Of a DNA stretch of 64,000 nt, positions 36,156 to 47,900 are shown piece by piece. The stretch comes from Hemileia vastatrix (taxonomy: Eukaryota; Basidiomycota; Pucciniomycetes; Pucciniales; Zaghouaniaceae). Numbering within the stretch: the first letter of the stretch is position 1; each line of letters starts with the position of its first letter. The stretch covers positions 49,774,474-49,838,473 of the forward strand of contig JASXTE010000003.1 of assembly GCA_030280995.1 (NCBI GenBank). The letters run 5' to 3'. The notes beneath the pieces are model-generated. The model saw only the letters and a list, made by a program, of their open reading frames with translations, did not search any database and had not been told where the DNA came from. The position numbers and the translations under genes are program-made.

Positions 36156-37069
36156 TGATCAAAATTAATGTTGACCAATACATATTGAATATAAGCTATC
36201 TCCACTTACTCAGACCAGATATAACTACCATTCAATATGTATATGGTCAGCCTTAATTTCAATCAAAATTTATGGGCAGCTTTATGAAGAATCTTTTGGG
36301 TTGTTTTCTGGCTTGGGTTCAATATGCAAATGTCAATATTAAATTTAATTGAAATTAATGTTGAGCAATACATAATGAATACACACTATGCCACTTACAA
36401 TTTTCAGGCATAGCTACATGCAATATGACAGTATCAAAAGTAATTTTGATCGAAATAAATGTTGGAAAGGCACCATGCATAAAAATAAGCAGTTGACTAC
36501 AGAAATTCATTATTATCATACTCATTAATTTCAATTGAAATTAATTTTTGATACTGGCATATTTAATGGCAGCTATTCCTGGCAAGTGCAAGTGGAATAG
36601 CATGTATTCACTATGCATTATTCAACATTAATTTTGATTGAAATTAATATGGACATGGAATATGCATATAATTCCAATAAGTATAGGTAAGCTAAGCAGT
36701 TGGATTAACTGGTTTGATCAATTACACCATATAAAAATTTATGTTTTAATGCCTTGGTTAATTTATATTGAAATTAATTATAAGCCATTCATTTTGAATT
36801 TTATCTATGTCTGTGTAGTCCATGTGACATGGCTTGTATTCAATATGCATGGGTCTACATTAATTTCGATCACAATTATGAGGTTCATTGCCTCATAAAT
36901 TTTGTAGTTTCTCTCAGGGTTCCATGCATTGTGCCATATGATACTTTTTAATTCCTATCAAAATTAAATTCAACATCAATATATTGAATAAAACCATGGC
37001 ACTTACAGTACTTGGTCATAGCTAAAATTCAATATGCCAGTCTTAAAATTAATTTTGATAGAAATTAAT
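36156..37069. repeat. Array of ATTAATTT-type palindromes
   Basis: About ten copies of ATTAATTTyrATyrAAATTAAT-like palindromes (for example 36525-36545, 36615-36640, 37045-37069) recur every ~80-110 bp, alternating with CAATATGCAT/ATTCAATATG motifs. The sequence is unrelated to the 32-34 kb hairpins, but the architecture is the same. Confidence 0.7.
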
Positions 37070-38219
37070 CAGGATCCATGAAGTTTATCAATAGTGTATG
37101 AGTTAAGTTTCAAGTCATATGTTTCATCATTTTCTTTCACCCATTTCTAGGTTATCTCAACAATTTTTTTCAAGTTTTATTATATTAATAAAAACTGTGG
37201 TAAGTTGTGAAAAATTAGCTAATCCAAATCTTCAATTGAATATTAATGTTTAAATAATTTCAAATCTTGCTTAAGGTATTTCATTGGGTGATTCATAATA
37301 ATATTTTATCAACTTAGTAGTCCTATAAAATTTGGAAAAGTAACAATATTGGTATAGTTAGGGATAAAAATGCAATATCTTGTGCAGACTAAGGTATATT
37401 ATAAAATAAAACTATTCAATTTTTTTTCCCTTTCTTGTATCCAAATTTATCAATGGTTTGTTCACTGGACCCACATCCTAGCCCAACACTCCTCCTGTCA
37501 CTTAAAAACAAATTCTTATCTTAAATTCTAATGTTACCAATTTTATAATTATAATTCATTTCTTGTTTGATGAGGCATATCAGTATATTCATGAATCTCT
37601 CAATGTCATCTGAAAGTAAATTTAACAAATAGTTTTAAAGCATTATCCTTTTTTTTCATGTAATATACTAATGAAGTGTATCCCCATTGTTTAGGAGTAA
37701 ATTATAATTTAAAAAATTTTGTATTTACCCGTGGCAATTTGCATATGGTATATACATTTGTTATTATTTGTTTTTCACACTAAAAGTCCCAAAAGAATTC
37801 CTAGTATTTTTCGTTAGCTACATCAAATTTTGCTTCAATATATATACAGATTGTGATATAGCATGTTACTTAGTTTACCCCACTATGAATAATACATGGT
37901 AAAAAAAGCTCAAATAATATATGATCCCCCTCTATATGTTTTCTGTTTCTTTCATCATCACTTTAATTATAATCTTATTCAATTTTTTATCCTATTAAAT
38001 TATCAACTTCAATTTTCTAGAATAGAGTTTCTTATAATTATTCATCATATTACCTCATAATTTTTTGTTATCAAATAATTTTTTTTAATATTCATTAATC
38101 AATATATCTAGTATTCCAAATCCTACACCTCCACTTTGTATGTGTATCATGTTCCTCTCTCTTAATTTATAAAATTCACTTATGATCTTTATCTTTTTTT
38201 TCAAAAAATTGATTTTCCA
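37070..38219. other. AT-rich, no supportable gene
   Basis: No convincing frame. The last ~100 bp end in a pyrimidine-rich TTTTCCAG at 38219 that serves as the acceptor of the next exon. An additional small exon near 38110-38170 is possible but not demonstrable. Confidence 0.4.
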
Positions 38220-38577
38220 GTGCCCAAATGTTTTCCATCCCACTCTCAGATTGATACTTGCTTTGAAGCTTTTGAGCTTGCACCATGTCTGCCAAATGGC
38301 ATGGCACCTAGCCCTTCTGTACTTAGCAATGAGAGGCAAGAAATAACAAGAGTTCAGTATCACAATTTACTTGAATTTGCTAGAGATAAAACAGAAGAAC
38401 TTGTCAAGATCTTTAACAATAATACTTCTCCTTCATATTTATCTAACCCTTGTAACGACTTACTTCAATATGTGAAAAACCTTGAAAAATGTATGTTCTT
38501 CACTTTTTTGTCTCCTTTTAAATTAGTAGATAAGATTATTAATATTTTTTTTCTTCATATATATTTGTAGCTTACGA
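38220..38577 (+). pseudogene. Unrecognised multi-exon gene, 5' part (split by B2)
   Basis: The exon 38220-38490 encodes about 90 residues (PKCFPSHSQIDTCF...CNDLLQYVKNLEK) with mixed Leu/Asp/Asn content. An 80-nt intron follows (GTATGT at 38491, TTTGTAG at 38570). The next exon begins CTTACGA and is interrupted 7 bp in by the B2 LTR at 38578. ACGA (38574-38577) is duplicated at 57006-57009; joining across the insertion keeps the frame (SYEEGVIPPDD). Upstream exons are not recognised and no known family matches from memory. The continuation is at 57010-58370. Confidence 0.65.
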
Positions 38578-39670
38578 TGTAGACAATCCTATAGTACTAG
38601 CTATAGGCCTTGACCAAGGGAGTTGGAGAAAAACCAGAGAGAAAATCCCCTGTCCCTTTAAAAAAATAGAGTGAGATTTACTTGCTAAAGTAAGTTGGTT
38701 CCTGTTTTTCTAAAGCCCCTTTTTAACACACTTGACTGCTTGATGAGCCAAGAAAGTAATCACCAGACAGACTACCAGACCAAAGAACTGAAATGTAGAA
38801 CAATGTCCACACCAGAGACAGCAAAGATACTTGATGTAGGCTGCAAATCCACACCAGAGACAGCAATAATATTTGCTATAGCTTGCAAGACTATAACAGA
38901 GAAAACAGTTTCCAAAGTTAAGTTAAATGAAGAACTCACTTGCAACAAACACAGCTGAATTGTGGCCAGAAAACAGTGAAAACTGAGTGAGGAACAAGGA
39001 TATCACCTCCAGATGGTTGTATGATAATTAAGGTTGCCCCAAACTGTCTTTTTCACTATGCACACACAGACCACTATCTAAGAGCCCATGCACACCCACC
39101 AATCTGGCGCCTGTACCCACCAAATTGAATAAAAAACCCTCCTGAAGCGCTCCCCAACCTTCTAAAACAGAGCCAGGCAGGCCGTCCAACGTCGGAGGAG
39201 CCGCCTGAAGCGGCCCGGCCTCCCTGAAGCCAGCAAACCAATAAAAACAGCTAATCTACTTAGAAAAATTAGCTACAACTACTAAAACCTTTAAAACACA
39301 GAATTTCACTATAACAACATTGTGACATGAAATATAGAGAAAAATTAGCTCTATCCAATGGTACTAAGCACTTAACCCTAATACTTAAGGTTAGCCCGTA
39401 AAACATGAAAAAAAAACTAAACAGCTATGTTTTATAAATGAAAAATGAGGAAATGACCCCTTAAAACTTAGAGTATGAAAAATGTCTACAAAACATAAAA
39501 TATAGAGAAAAACTGGGGCTATCCAATGATAGTACCCACATACCTGCAGACTCAATATCAATGGAATAAATCAAGAAAAATACCCAAATCCTTAACAGAT
39601 GTCAATTAAGACATGCACAAACAGCGCCAAATCACGCAACAAAGGCCCCTGCTAATGTTGGAAGACCACA
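38578..39670 (-). repeat. 3' LTR of B2
   Basis: 1093 bp, TGTGGTCTTCC...TGTCTACA on the minus strand. Two full copies of the 42-bp unit are seen here, against three in the 5' LTR. The antisense strand of this LTR must hold the promoter of alpha, which starts 18 bp outside it. Confidence 0.9.
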
Positions 39671-39688
39671 TCCTCCCTCCAATTAAGA

Positions 39689-40359
39689 ATGTCCACATTC
39701 TTTCTTCATCAAACCACCATGTTCAACCTTCTTCCCAAATCTGCCTCTGAGATGGGTCCTTGCCAATACTGCATTGACAATAATTTAATCTGCACCATGA
39801 CACCACCTGTCCATCCATACAGAACGTCCTGCAATGTCTGCCAATCTAGAAAGAAGACCTGCTACAGACCTGGTCCATTATCTTCTGTAAAAGATTCACC
39901 TCCACCTCAATTTGGTCCATCTTCTGCCAGCACCAAAAGATCTAGGCCTTCCATCTTGATACCCAGATTAATCAAAAAGCTTCACCCTTCCCAGAAGAGT
40001 GCCACAAACCATAAAACACCTAGTTCAACCATCCCTGGTCCATCTGATGGTAAAGAACTTTCATTTCTTCCTTCAACTTTAAAACTGATGACTTCTCAGT
40101 TTCTCCATCTTCTGATAGTGATGATAACAATGTAGGATCCATAGCACCACCAACAACAAACCACTTTCCCACTATCAAGGCCAAGTTCCAACAACACAAA
40201 TCTCAACAGAAAAAACTTGTGCTTCACTACTTCCAATTCACTCCTGCTAAAGATCCCCATGACATTGAGAACACAAGACACCTCATTCACCAGTTCAAGG
40301 CTAATTCTGAACACTTCATTTCATCTCTTGATTCCCTCTGTAATTCCACTAGTACTTGA
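39689..40359 (+). CDS. Antisense gene alpha of B2, Zn2Cys6-like, intact
   Basis: Exon 1 is 39689-40049 and exon 2 is 40100-40359, around a 50-nt intron (GTAAAG donor, ACTGATG branch, TTCTCAG acceptor), giving 206 residues without a stop. A second in-frame ATG at 39719 is also possible. Residues ~24-58 form C-x2-C-x6-C-x12-C-x2-C-x6-C (GPCQYC...TSCNVCQSRKKTC), with the basic residues in the second triad. A basic segment STKRSRPSILIPRLIKKLHP follows, then an acidic serine run and a C-terminal HLIHQFKANSEHFISSLDSL likely to be helical. It is transcribed against B2 pol. The leader is the complement of the polypurine tract. Nuclear DNA binding is inferred; the target is unknown. Confidence 0.7.
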
Positions 40360-40420
40360 GTTTGATTCAGAAAAGAAAAATTGACCACACCCTCTATAGG
40401 ATGTAACCACAAACAACCCT

Positions 40421-40925
40421 CAGTTTTAAGTCTTGGGGGACCATCCTCATTTTAAAGTCTTGGGAGACTCAAAAACCCTCAGTTTAAAGTCTTGGGGGAC
40501 TCAAAACCTAAATCATAAACCCAGAACCAGAGATCAACCACATTAAGACACAGAGAAAAAACTAACATTCTGGGGTAATTGTGAATAGAGCTACCAGCCC
40601 ATCAATTACCCCCAAACTTGCCTTTGCTAAAGTCGGAGGCTCCCCTGTGGATACCCTGCAACAATCTTTAAAAACCAACTCCAACAACAAAACCCATTCC
40701 TCAGTTTATAGTCTTGGGGGACTGAACCAAAGAAAATCCTCGGTTTAAAGTCTTGGGGGAGTAAAACAGTGTTCAGTTTAAAGTCTTGAAGGACTAGTCT
40801 TGATAAAATATTGAAATCAGCCAGTTTAAAGTCTTGGAGGACTAACAGAAACCAGATTTCAGTTTAAAGTCTTGATGGACTGTTTCTTGTTACCATAGAT
40901 TTTTCAGTTTAGAGTCTTGATGGAC
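40421..40925 (+). repeat. Array of 9 short palindromic motifs upstream of beta (B2)
   Basis: Copies of CAGTTTAAAGTC-N5/6-GACT begin at about 40421, 40448, 40480, 40702, 40741, 40773, 40822, 40860 and 40905. This is the same motif and the same position, between alpha and the beta TATA box, as in B1 (22409-23010), read in the beta sense here. Confidence 0.8.
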
Positions 40926-40938
40926 TGACGGAATTTTG

Positions 40939-40949
40939 CATAAAATAGA
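40939..40949 (+). promoter_or_regulatory. TATA box of B2 beta
   Basis: GCATAAAATAG, 14 bp after the last array motif and about 130 bp before the beta ATG, followed by a CT-rich leader. It aligns with GCATATAAAGG in B1. Confidence 0.55.
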
Positions 40950-41077
40950 GCAGCCAATTTCATACAGAACACCTCTACAGCCAGCCTGCTGAACTTCCAC
41001 CTTCACTTCATCATCTACCCATCACTTACAAAAAATCTCCTCCTATCCCTTTTTATCATCTTTTCTCACCACAGATC

Positions 41078-42472
41078 ATGGCTGGATCTCCTGATGTTAA
41101 CCCTTCTACTCTCTTTTGCTTCACTGCTCTTAAGGAATATGCCTGAAAACAGTGCATCCACATGTTCAGACCTTTCAAATTCACTCTTCCAACTCCTGAA
41201 GCCAAATTCTACAACAGGGCTTGTGATTCTTGCTATTCCAAAAAGAAAAGATGTGACAGAGATTCCAACTACCCTATTCCTCCTCCTTCACCTTCTCATA
41301 AATACATCCCCAGATCCCCTACCAGATCCCCAGAGCTTGTTCATTCCTCTTCCACTTTATCTTCAGCACCTTCCAGAAGATCCAGAAGCTCAGCTTCCAG
41401 AACTCTTCTTAAAAGACCAGCCTTAGCTTCCCAAGAAACTGCTTTTATCTCTGCCAAATTAGCTCCAAAAGCTTCAAGATCAGCTCCCAGGCTTCTAGAC
41501 CACGTCCAGGCGGCCCTCCAGCCTCACTAGAAAGTGAAAATCAGGCTCAAAACCTCCAAAAACAGCCAGAAAACAGCTAAATTCAATCAATTAATGAAAA
41601 CAACTCTACACAATCACCTCCACTGCTCCCAGAGCAATGCAGCCAACCCTTCCAAGGTCCAAAAACTCCAAATTTTCCCAAACTTCTAGGAGACCTGCCA
41701 GAGAGCCCCAAGAGGAAACCAGAGCACCCATCACTGCACCCAAGCAACAACTTTGTCCCAGCTAAGACAAAGAAACTACACCTCACCTCTGTCAGCCAAA
41801 TATTCTTCTGAGAGTTCCATCCCTTCAAAAGCTCCATCCAGAAGAGATCAATCTGCTTCCAAATCACTCTCTCCTGCTCCATCTTTTAACAACCCTGGTA
41901 CTCCATCACCAGCACCTCCTGCAGCTGAATCCAGCAGAAATAACAACCACAACAACAAAAACAATGCCATTGCTCCAACTAAGCCCCAGGAACATCAGCC
42001 TCCTAGTTCACCTTCTCAAAATTTTTCAGAGGAAAACCAAGAGAATCCATATCTTTCCCTGGTTGATCCACCCACTATGACCATTCCAAAATCTTCAGAG
42101 ATCCAAATTCCAGCTGCTTAAAAATTTGATGAGATTCCAATCTGTAAGTACCAAATTAATTCATCTTATTTCTTCAACAAGAATAATAACTGATCAAATT
42201 CTTTTTGTCTAGTTGGCACCCCTCCTCCTGAATCTATTATTGGAGTTGGCCGACCTCTTGAAACTTCTTTGACCCTGGATTATGGAGACATGAAGAAACA
42301 CCTAAGCACCATGTGTTCCAACATGCTAAAAGCCTTTGCCCTCCATGGACCTTTGAATAACTTTGAAAAATCCCTGAGAAAGCGCCTGTTGGACGACCAC
42401 TGGAAAATGTCTAGGATCATTAAGCAGACCCTCCAGCACTCCATTTCTGCCTCTTCTTCTTCCTCCTCTTAA
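41078..42472 (+). pseudogene. Antisense gene beta of B2, decayed
   Basis: ATG at 41078; TGA at 41144 removes the first Cys of the cluster, and two more Cys of that triad are Phe. The second triad ACDSCYSKKKRCD is intact. The Ser/Pro-rich middle (41162-41530 and 41753-42121) is frameshifted and has a stop at 42119. A 69-nt intron (42144-42212, GTAAGT / GTCTAG, CTGATC branch) precedes a well-kept C-terminal exon: PLETSLTLDYGDMKKHLSTM...FEKSLRKRLLDDHWKMSRIIKQTL, stop at 42470. That exon is the part most similar to B1, suggesting a functional domain. Role unknown. Confidence 0.75.
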
Positions 42473-43869
42473 CTTCCCTCTAATCCAATTCCTGACCATT
42501 AAAATCCTTATAATCTCTCCAGCAGGATGCACTTCAAAGAACACAGTGCTTCCCACAATCCCAACAAAAAACAAAAACGACATCACAATCCGGACCAGCC
42601 TCCAGAAGCTTCATCATCCAGACAATGAGCTCCTTCAAAAAGATTAGAAACATAATAATAATATGAAACAATAAATAAAAATAATTTCAGAATTTTTATT
42701 TTTATTTTTATTTTTATTTTTTTTGAATGGTCTACTAATATACTAAAATTAAAAATTAATAAATAAAATGAAATAAAATAAATGAAATAAAATATAATAT
42801 AAAAAATAATACAAATGGTATCCCCCAGCCAATTGATGAGCTGATCCCCTGATACCTTACCCACATCCAAGTTCACCTTGATGTGGATACACAATTAAAT
42901 ATTTTAAATGATTAACAGAAATCAAAAATCAAAAAATTTAGAAATTCAGAAGATAATAAAAAAAATGAAACACAGAAACAAATGAAATAAATAATAAAAA
43001 AAAGCATTGCCAGGCCAATTGATGAGCCTTTCCCCACCAATGCTTGCCCACATCCAGGTGACCCTGATGCGGTAGTACCCTAAATTTTTGATTTTATAAT
43101 TTTAACAACCCCCATAAAAAAATTAAAAGAAAAAAAAAGAGAAAAAAAAGAAAATAATCTAAAACTGCTATCTAGCAAAAACATAACTGCAAAATCAAAG
43201 ACAGTCCAGCTCCATAGATGGTCCAATAAGAGAAAGTCAGGTCCATAGAAATGATCACTGGGTGGGCTCCCTCCAATAAGTAAAAATGATGGGAGACCAC
43301 CAGTGATCCACCACCAATCTGAAAGAAACAAAGATAAAGAAGCCAGTCCAAAACCAGTTTAAAGTCATAGTGGACTTGAAACCTGAATAATAAACAACAG
43401 AACTAGAATTCAACTAAGAAAAACAAAAGACTTGAGACAGACATTCTGGGGTAACTGTTCTACAGAGCAACCAGCTCATCAGTTACCCCCACACTTGCCA
43501 AAATAAAAATCTAGAAGTCCCCCCCTGGGAAGCTTCTAACAAAAACACAACATCCAACACAATAAACCCAAACCAATAAGATTGAAGAGTCCAGCACTTG
43601 AAAACCAAAGAAAATTCCAGTTTAAAGTCATAGAGGACTAAAACCTGTGAAAAGAAACCAATACTAGGGTTCAACCAAATTAAGAGAAAGGGTTGGAAAC
43701 AGACAATCTGGGGTAACTGTTGATGGAGCAGATAGCCAATCAGTCACCCCTACACTTGCCAAGATCAAATCTAGAAGCCCCACCCATGGGTACCTTCTAA
43801 CAAAACGTTTCCAACAAAAAAGTTTCTCTGCAACCCCAAAAAAATTTCAAAACAAAAGAACATTCCATA
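42473..43869 (-). other. B2 3' internal region, repeat modules, no gene
   Basis: Reverse counterpart of B1 19.4-20.8 kb: two modules with CAGTTACCCC, GAGCTGGCTGCTCT-like text and TTTAAAGTCATAG (43.36-43.84 kb), two CCACATC...GATGTGG palindromes (42.85-43.07 kb) and A/T micro-repeats (42.66-42.80 kb). Confidence 0.65.
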
Positions 43870-44298
43870 GTTTATCCTCATTACGAAGTCAATCTTCTAC
43901 ATGCCCTGTGCCTCTGGGATAGAACCTCTTGGCCTGGTCTGCAGCCACTCTCCTTTTCAAGACTGCACCATCAAAATCTACCAAAACATAAGAACCTCCA
44001 GATGCCTGAGATCTGACTCTGTAAGGTCCATTCCATCAATCAGCAAACATTTTCCCCCACTGACACTCCAAACTTCTAATATACACCAAAACCAAACAAC
44101 CAGGTTTCAAGGGATTCCTAAGTCTATGAGTCAACTTCTTGTCCCAGTACCTGACTGATTGATTCCTAATCTTCATCATTCTAGAGTATGCCTTCTCTTG
44201 ACATTCCTCTCTACATTCCAACTGTTGCATCCTGGAACAGAGCAAATATTCTGTTGAGTGCACCTCATCCCAATCAATTCCAAGATAAGGGACATCTT
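43870..44298 (-). pseudogene. B2 integrase C-terminal part, left of the copia insertion
   Basis: The minus-strand frame 44263-44036 carries VRYWDKKLTHRLRNPLKPGCLVLVY and the WNGPYRVRSQ tail (after a stop), matching B1 19.04-19.37 kb. It is the continuation of the frame at 49741-49596 on the other side of the copia element. Confidence 0.85.
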
Positions 44299-44303
44299 TT
44301 AAG
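44299..44303. other. Target duplication, left copy (copia)
   Basis: TTAAG here and CCAAG at 49591-49595. The undisrupted B1 paralog reads CAAAG at the aligned site (B1 strand reversed), so the 5-bp duplication is confirmed by an empty-site relative, with transitions since. Confidence 0.7.
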
Positions 44304-44845
44304 TGATAGATAAGGATTACAGGTAAGTTATTTATTAATGGACTAAGTGGACTTGGGACAGAAATGTACTAAGAGGAGAAAAGGCTACCTGATAGATAAA
44401 GATAACAGGTAAGTTATTTATTAATGGACTAAGTGGACTTGGGACAGAAATGGACTAAGAGGAGAACTTGAGGAGGAGTGACAGGATGAGTAAGTGATGA
44501 AGGAAAAGTAGAGAAAAATAAATAGGAAGAAGAAAATGGATGCATTTCTGTAGTAGAGCATACGTACAAGGTTACCTGATAGATAAAGATAACAGGTAAG
44601 TTATTTATTAATGGACTAAGTGGACTTGGGACAGAAATGGAATAAGAGGAGAACTTGAGGAGGAGTAACAGGATGAGTAAAAAGTAGAGAAAAATAAATA
44701 AGAAGAAGAATATGGATGCGGAATCAGAGAAGATTCAGGCATCCATACATAATGCTCATCTATCATACTGTTAGGTTAAGTAATAGGTTAAAAATAAGTA
44801 GCGGTGGAATAGTAAGTAACAATGGATATATATATATATTTGACA
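44304..44845 (-). repeat. 3' LTR of the copia element
   Basis: 542 bp. It contains three copies of an internal unit (ACAGGTAAGTTATTTATTAA, GGACTAAGTGGACTTGGG) at about 44325, 44410 and 44590. It pairs with 49008-49590. Confidence 0.9.
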
Positions 44846-44852
44846 CTCCCCC
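44846..44852 (-). other. Polypurine tract of the copia element
   Basis: GGGGGAG on the minus strand, directly before the 3' LTR start TGTCAAAT. It primes plus-strand DNA synthesis. Confidence 0.7.
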
Positions 44853-44976
44853 ATGCTCAAGACAGCAATGGTTGTAAATGCAAATGCTTTAAAAATTGAT
44901 GATGCTTAGGTTTAGGTAAAGATTTAGTGAGAATATCAGCTAACATTTGATCAGTAGGGATATATTTTATTGTAAA

Positions 44977-47900
44977 TTATTTGTTGTTTACTTGCTCTTG
45001 TAACCAGCATAATTTGGTGTTAATGTGTCTGGTTCTGTGTTGATAAAAAGGATTTAGTGCTAAATTTATACCTCCTTGATTGTCACCAATTAGTGAGGAA
45101 TTAATAAGTTGTATATTGAAATAGTTGAATAGTTCTTTTGTCCAGATTAGGTCCTGTCCACATTCAGTCATTGCATAATATTCGGATTTGGAAGTTGAGA
45201 GGGCAAAAGATTGTTGTTTTGATGATCTCCAGCTGATGAGTCCTAGGTGATAGACCAATGTTCCTGAGGTTGATTTGGAGTCCTCGGCCTTATTGTAGTC
45301 AGTGTCAGCATAACCGGTGAGGTCACCTAATTTTCTTCCATCAACATTGCCTAAAGTTAGACAATAGTTTTTTGTGAGTTGAAGATATCTTAAGATGTGA
45401 AAGAAGGCGTTTATTTGGTCATCTGATGGGTTATTGAGATATTGAGCTAAGGAACTGGCAGCAAAGGACAAATCCGGACGAGTACACAAGACTAAGTAAT
45501 TGAGTAATCCTATAGCTTGACAATAGTTAACTAGATGAGTCAGCTTCATTGAGGTGCCTTTAACTAGGTGAGCATTGGGAACTAGTGGAGTGGATATTGG
45601 ACGAAAATTTAAGTGATTAAATTCATTGAGGATTTTATCAACATAAAGTGATTGAGATAGTGATATAGTTTTGTTAGCTCTGTTGCGATTGATTTTCATC
45701 CCCAGCACCCATTTAAGTTCCCCTTGGTCATCCATATCAAAGACTTGAGAGATCTTGTTTTTGAAATCTTGAATGGAGGGACCACCTATGATTAAGTCAT
45801 CAACATGGATGTATACATAGCATGGATTGGTGGCATCACTATTAAAGAATAAGCATGGATTGGCTTTACTAGCTTTGAATCCAATGTCAGTAAAGAAACT
45901 GCTTAATTTATGGTACCAGCACCTGGGACTTTGTTTAAGTCTGTAGAGAGACCTTTTTAGATGTAGACAATATTCTGTATTGGAGGGAGAATAGCCACTG
46001 GGGTATCGTAAGTAAAGATCCTCTTCAGGTTTCCCATGTAGAAAGGCGGACTTAACGTCCATTTGGTGAAGTTCCCAGTCTTTAAAAGCAGCGACCCCTA
46101 GCAAGTATCACAAAGTAGTGAGTCTTCCAGTGGGCGCTTAAGTTTCATTATATTCTATTCCTTCAATTTTAGAGAAACCTTGCACACATAACCTGGCTTT
46201 GTATTTAACTATGTTTCCATCAGAGTCGGTTTTCTTTTTGAAAGTCCAGGTGGTGCCCAAAAGATGGTTATGATTGGGAATTGGAACTTCTTCCCAGACC
46301 TGATGTTTTGATATACTAGCTATCTCAGTTTTGATAGCTTTCAGCCATTCTTCACTTTCAATGGAGTTAACAGCTTCATAGTAATTTTTAGGTGTATCCC
46401 ATGGCGTAACGACTAAGATGAGGGGGTTTCTCCTTTGTTTAGTTTGGAGTATATTAGAAGGGTCAATATCGGATGAAATTTCTTTTGGCAGTCTGAGCGT
46501 TTTGTGAACATAGGCGTAATTTTTAGGTGCTGGAGGAGTAGAAGGGATTTCCTCAAATCTTTCTGAATCAGAAATGTTAGTTTCAGGTTCAATGTTGAGA
46601 TCCTCATGAGGGAGGGATTCAGGAGCAGGTTTGCTATTGTGATTAGGAAAATCATCAACTAATGGTTCAGAAAATTGGGGACTGAAGAGAGGTATGTGAG
46701 GGAAGTCTAAGTTGGGAAAGACAAGAGATTTGACAGGACTCCCTTTTCCAATTTTGGGAGCAAGGTTAGTTTTGAGAAATTTGACATTATGAGAAATAAT
46801 AACAGAATCAGAACTTGGACAATAAATACAATAGAGTATATGACCCTCACAATAACCCAGAAATATTTCTTCCGTCCCACTACTGTCAAATTTTCCATGT
46901 TGATGTTGCTTCTGACGATAGTACACAACATCGGAGCCAAACGGGTGTAGTTTCCTTGGAATGTTGTCAGATTTGCCATGCCACAATTCCCATGGTGTTT
47001 GATAATTCTTGTGAGCGGAAGAGGGAAGAATTTTCAGGAGAAAAGTGGCAGTATTGATGGCTTTGGCCCACCAGTAGAAGTCCAGACCTGATTCAAGGAG
47101 TAGGCATCTGGCCTTTTCGACCAGAGAACAATTACCTCTTTTGGCTATTGGATTATGTTGCGGAGAGTATGGAGAAATCAAAAAGTGATTAATGCCTTTA
47201 TACTTGAGATGGTTTTTGAAATTATTATTTGTGAACTCTCCACCATTTTCTGACACTATAGATTTAATGGTTTGATTCTGTTGATTTCAACTAATTTTTC
47301 ATACTCCTTATACTTCTCAAAGGTCTCTGACTTGAGTTGCAAAAAGTATACATGTCCAAAGCAAGAGTGACCATCTGCAATTTGGAAAAAATAGGACTTT
47401 CCACCTTTTGATTCAGGAGTTATTGGACCACACAAGTCCATATGGAGAGCATCTAGAGGTGATTTAGGGATAGGGAAGGAACCGAAAAATGGTAAAGTGT
47501 GAGCTTTAGACAATGCACAGGCTTTACAACTGAACTGAGAGAAGATCAAACCTGGGAAAATCATTTCCATAGTTTGATTACTAGGGTGTCCAAAATTATG
47601 ATGCAACAATTTAAGGTTTGATTTGGTGGAAGGGGTTAAATTGATGTTGAAGATCGGATATCTTAAAAGAGGAAAACTTATAATTCTACCCTTTGTTGAG
47701 CATTCAATGAGAGCTGTCTCGTTTTCTTTAATTTTAAATGTCCCATTGACGTTTTCAAGGTATATACCATTCTTGAGGAGATCAATCATAGCAATGAGTG
47801 TTATGCTGATAGAGGGTACGTAGAGTGCGCAATTGATATCAAATTCTTGACTGGATGATGAGGTAAAAGAAACCTTGCCTTGTCCAAGGGCAAGAATTTC

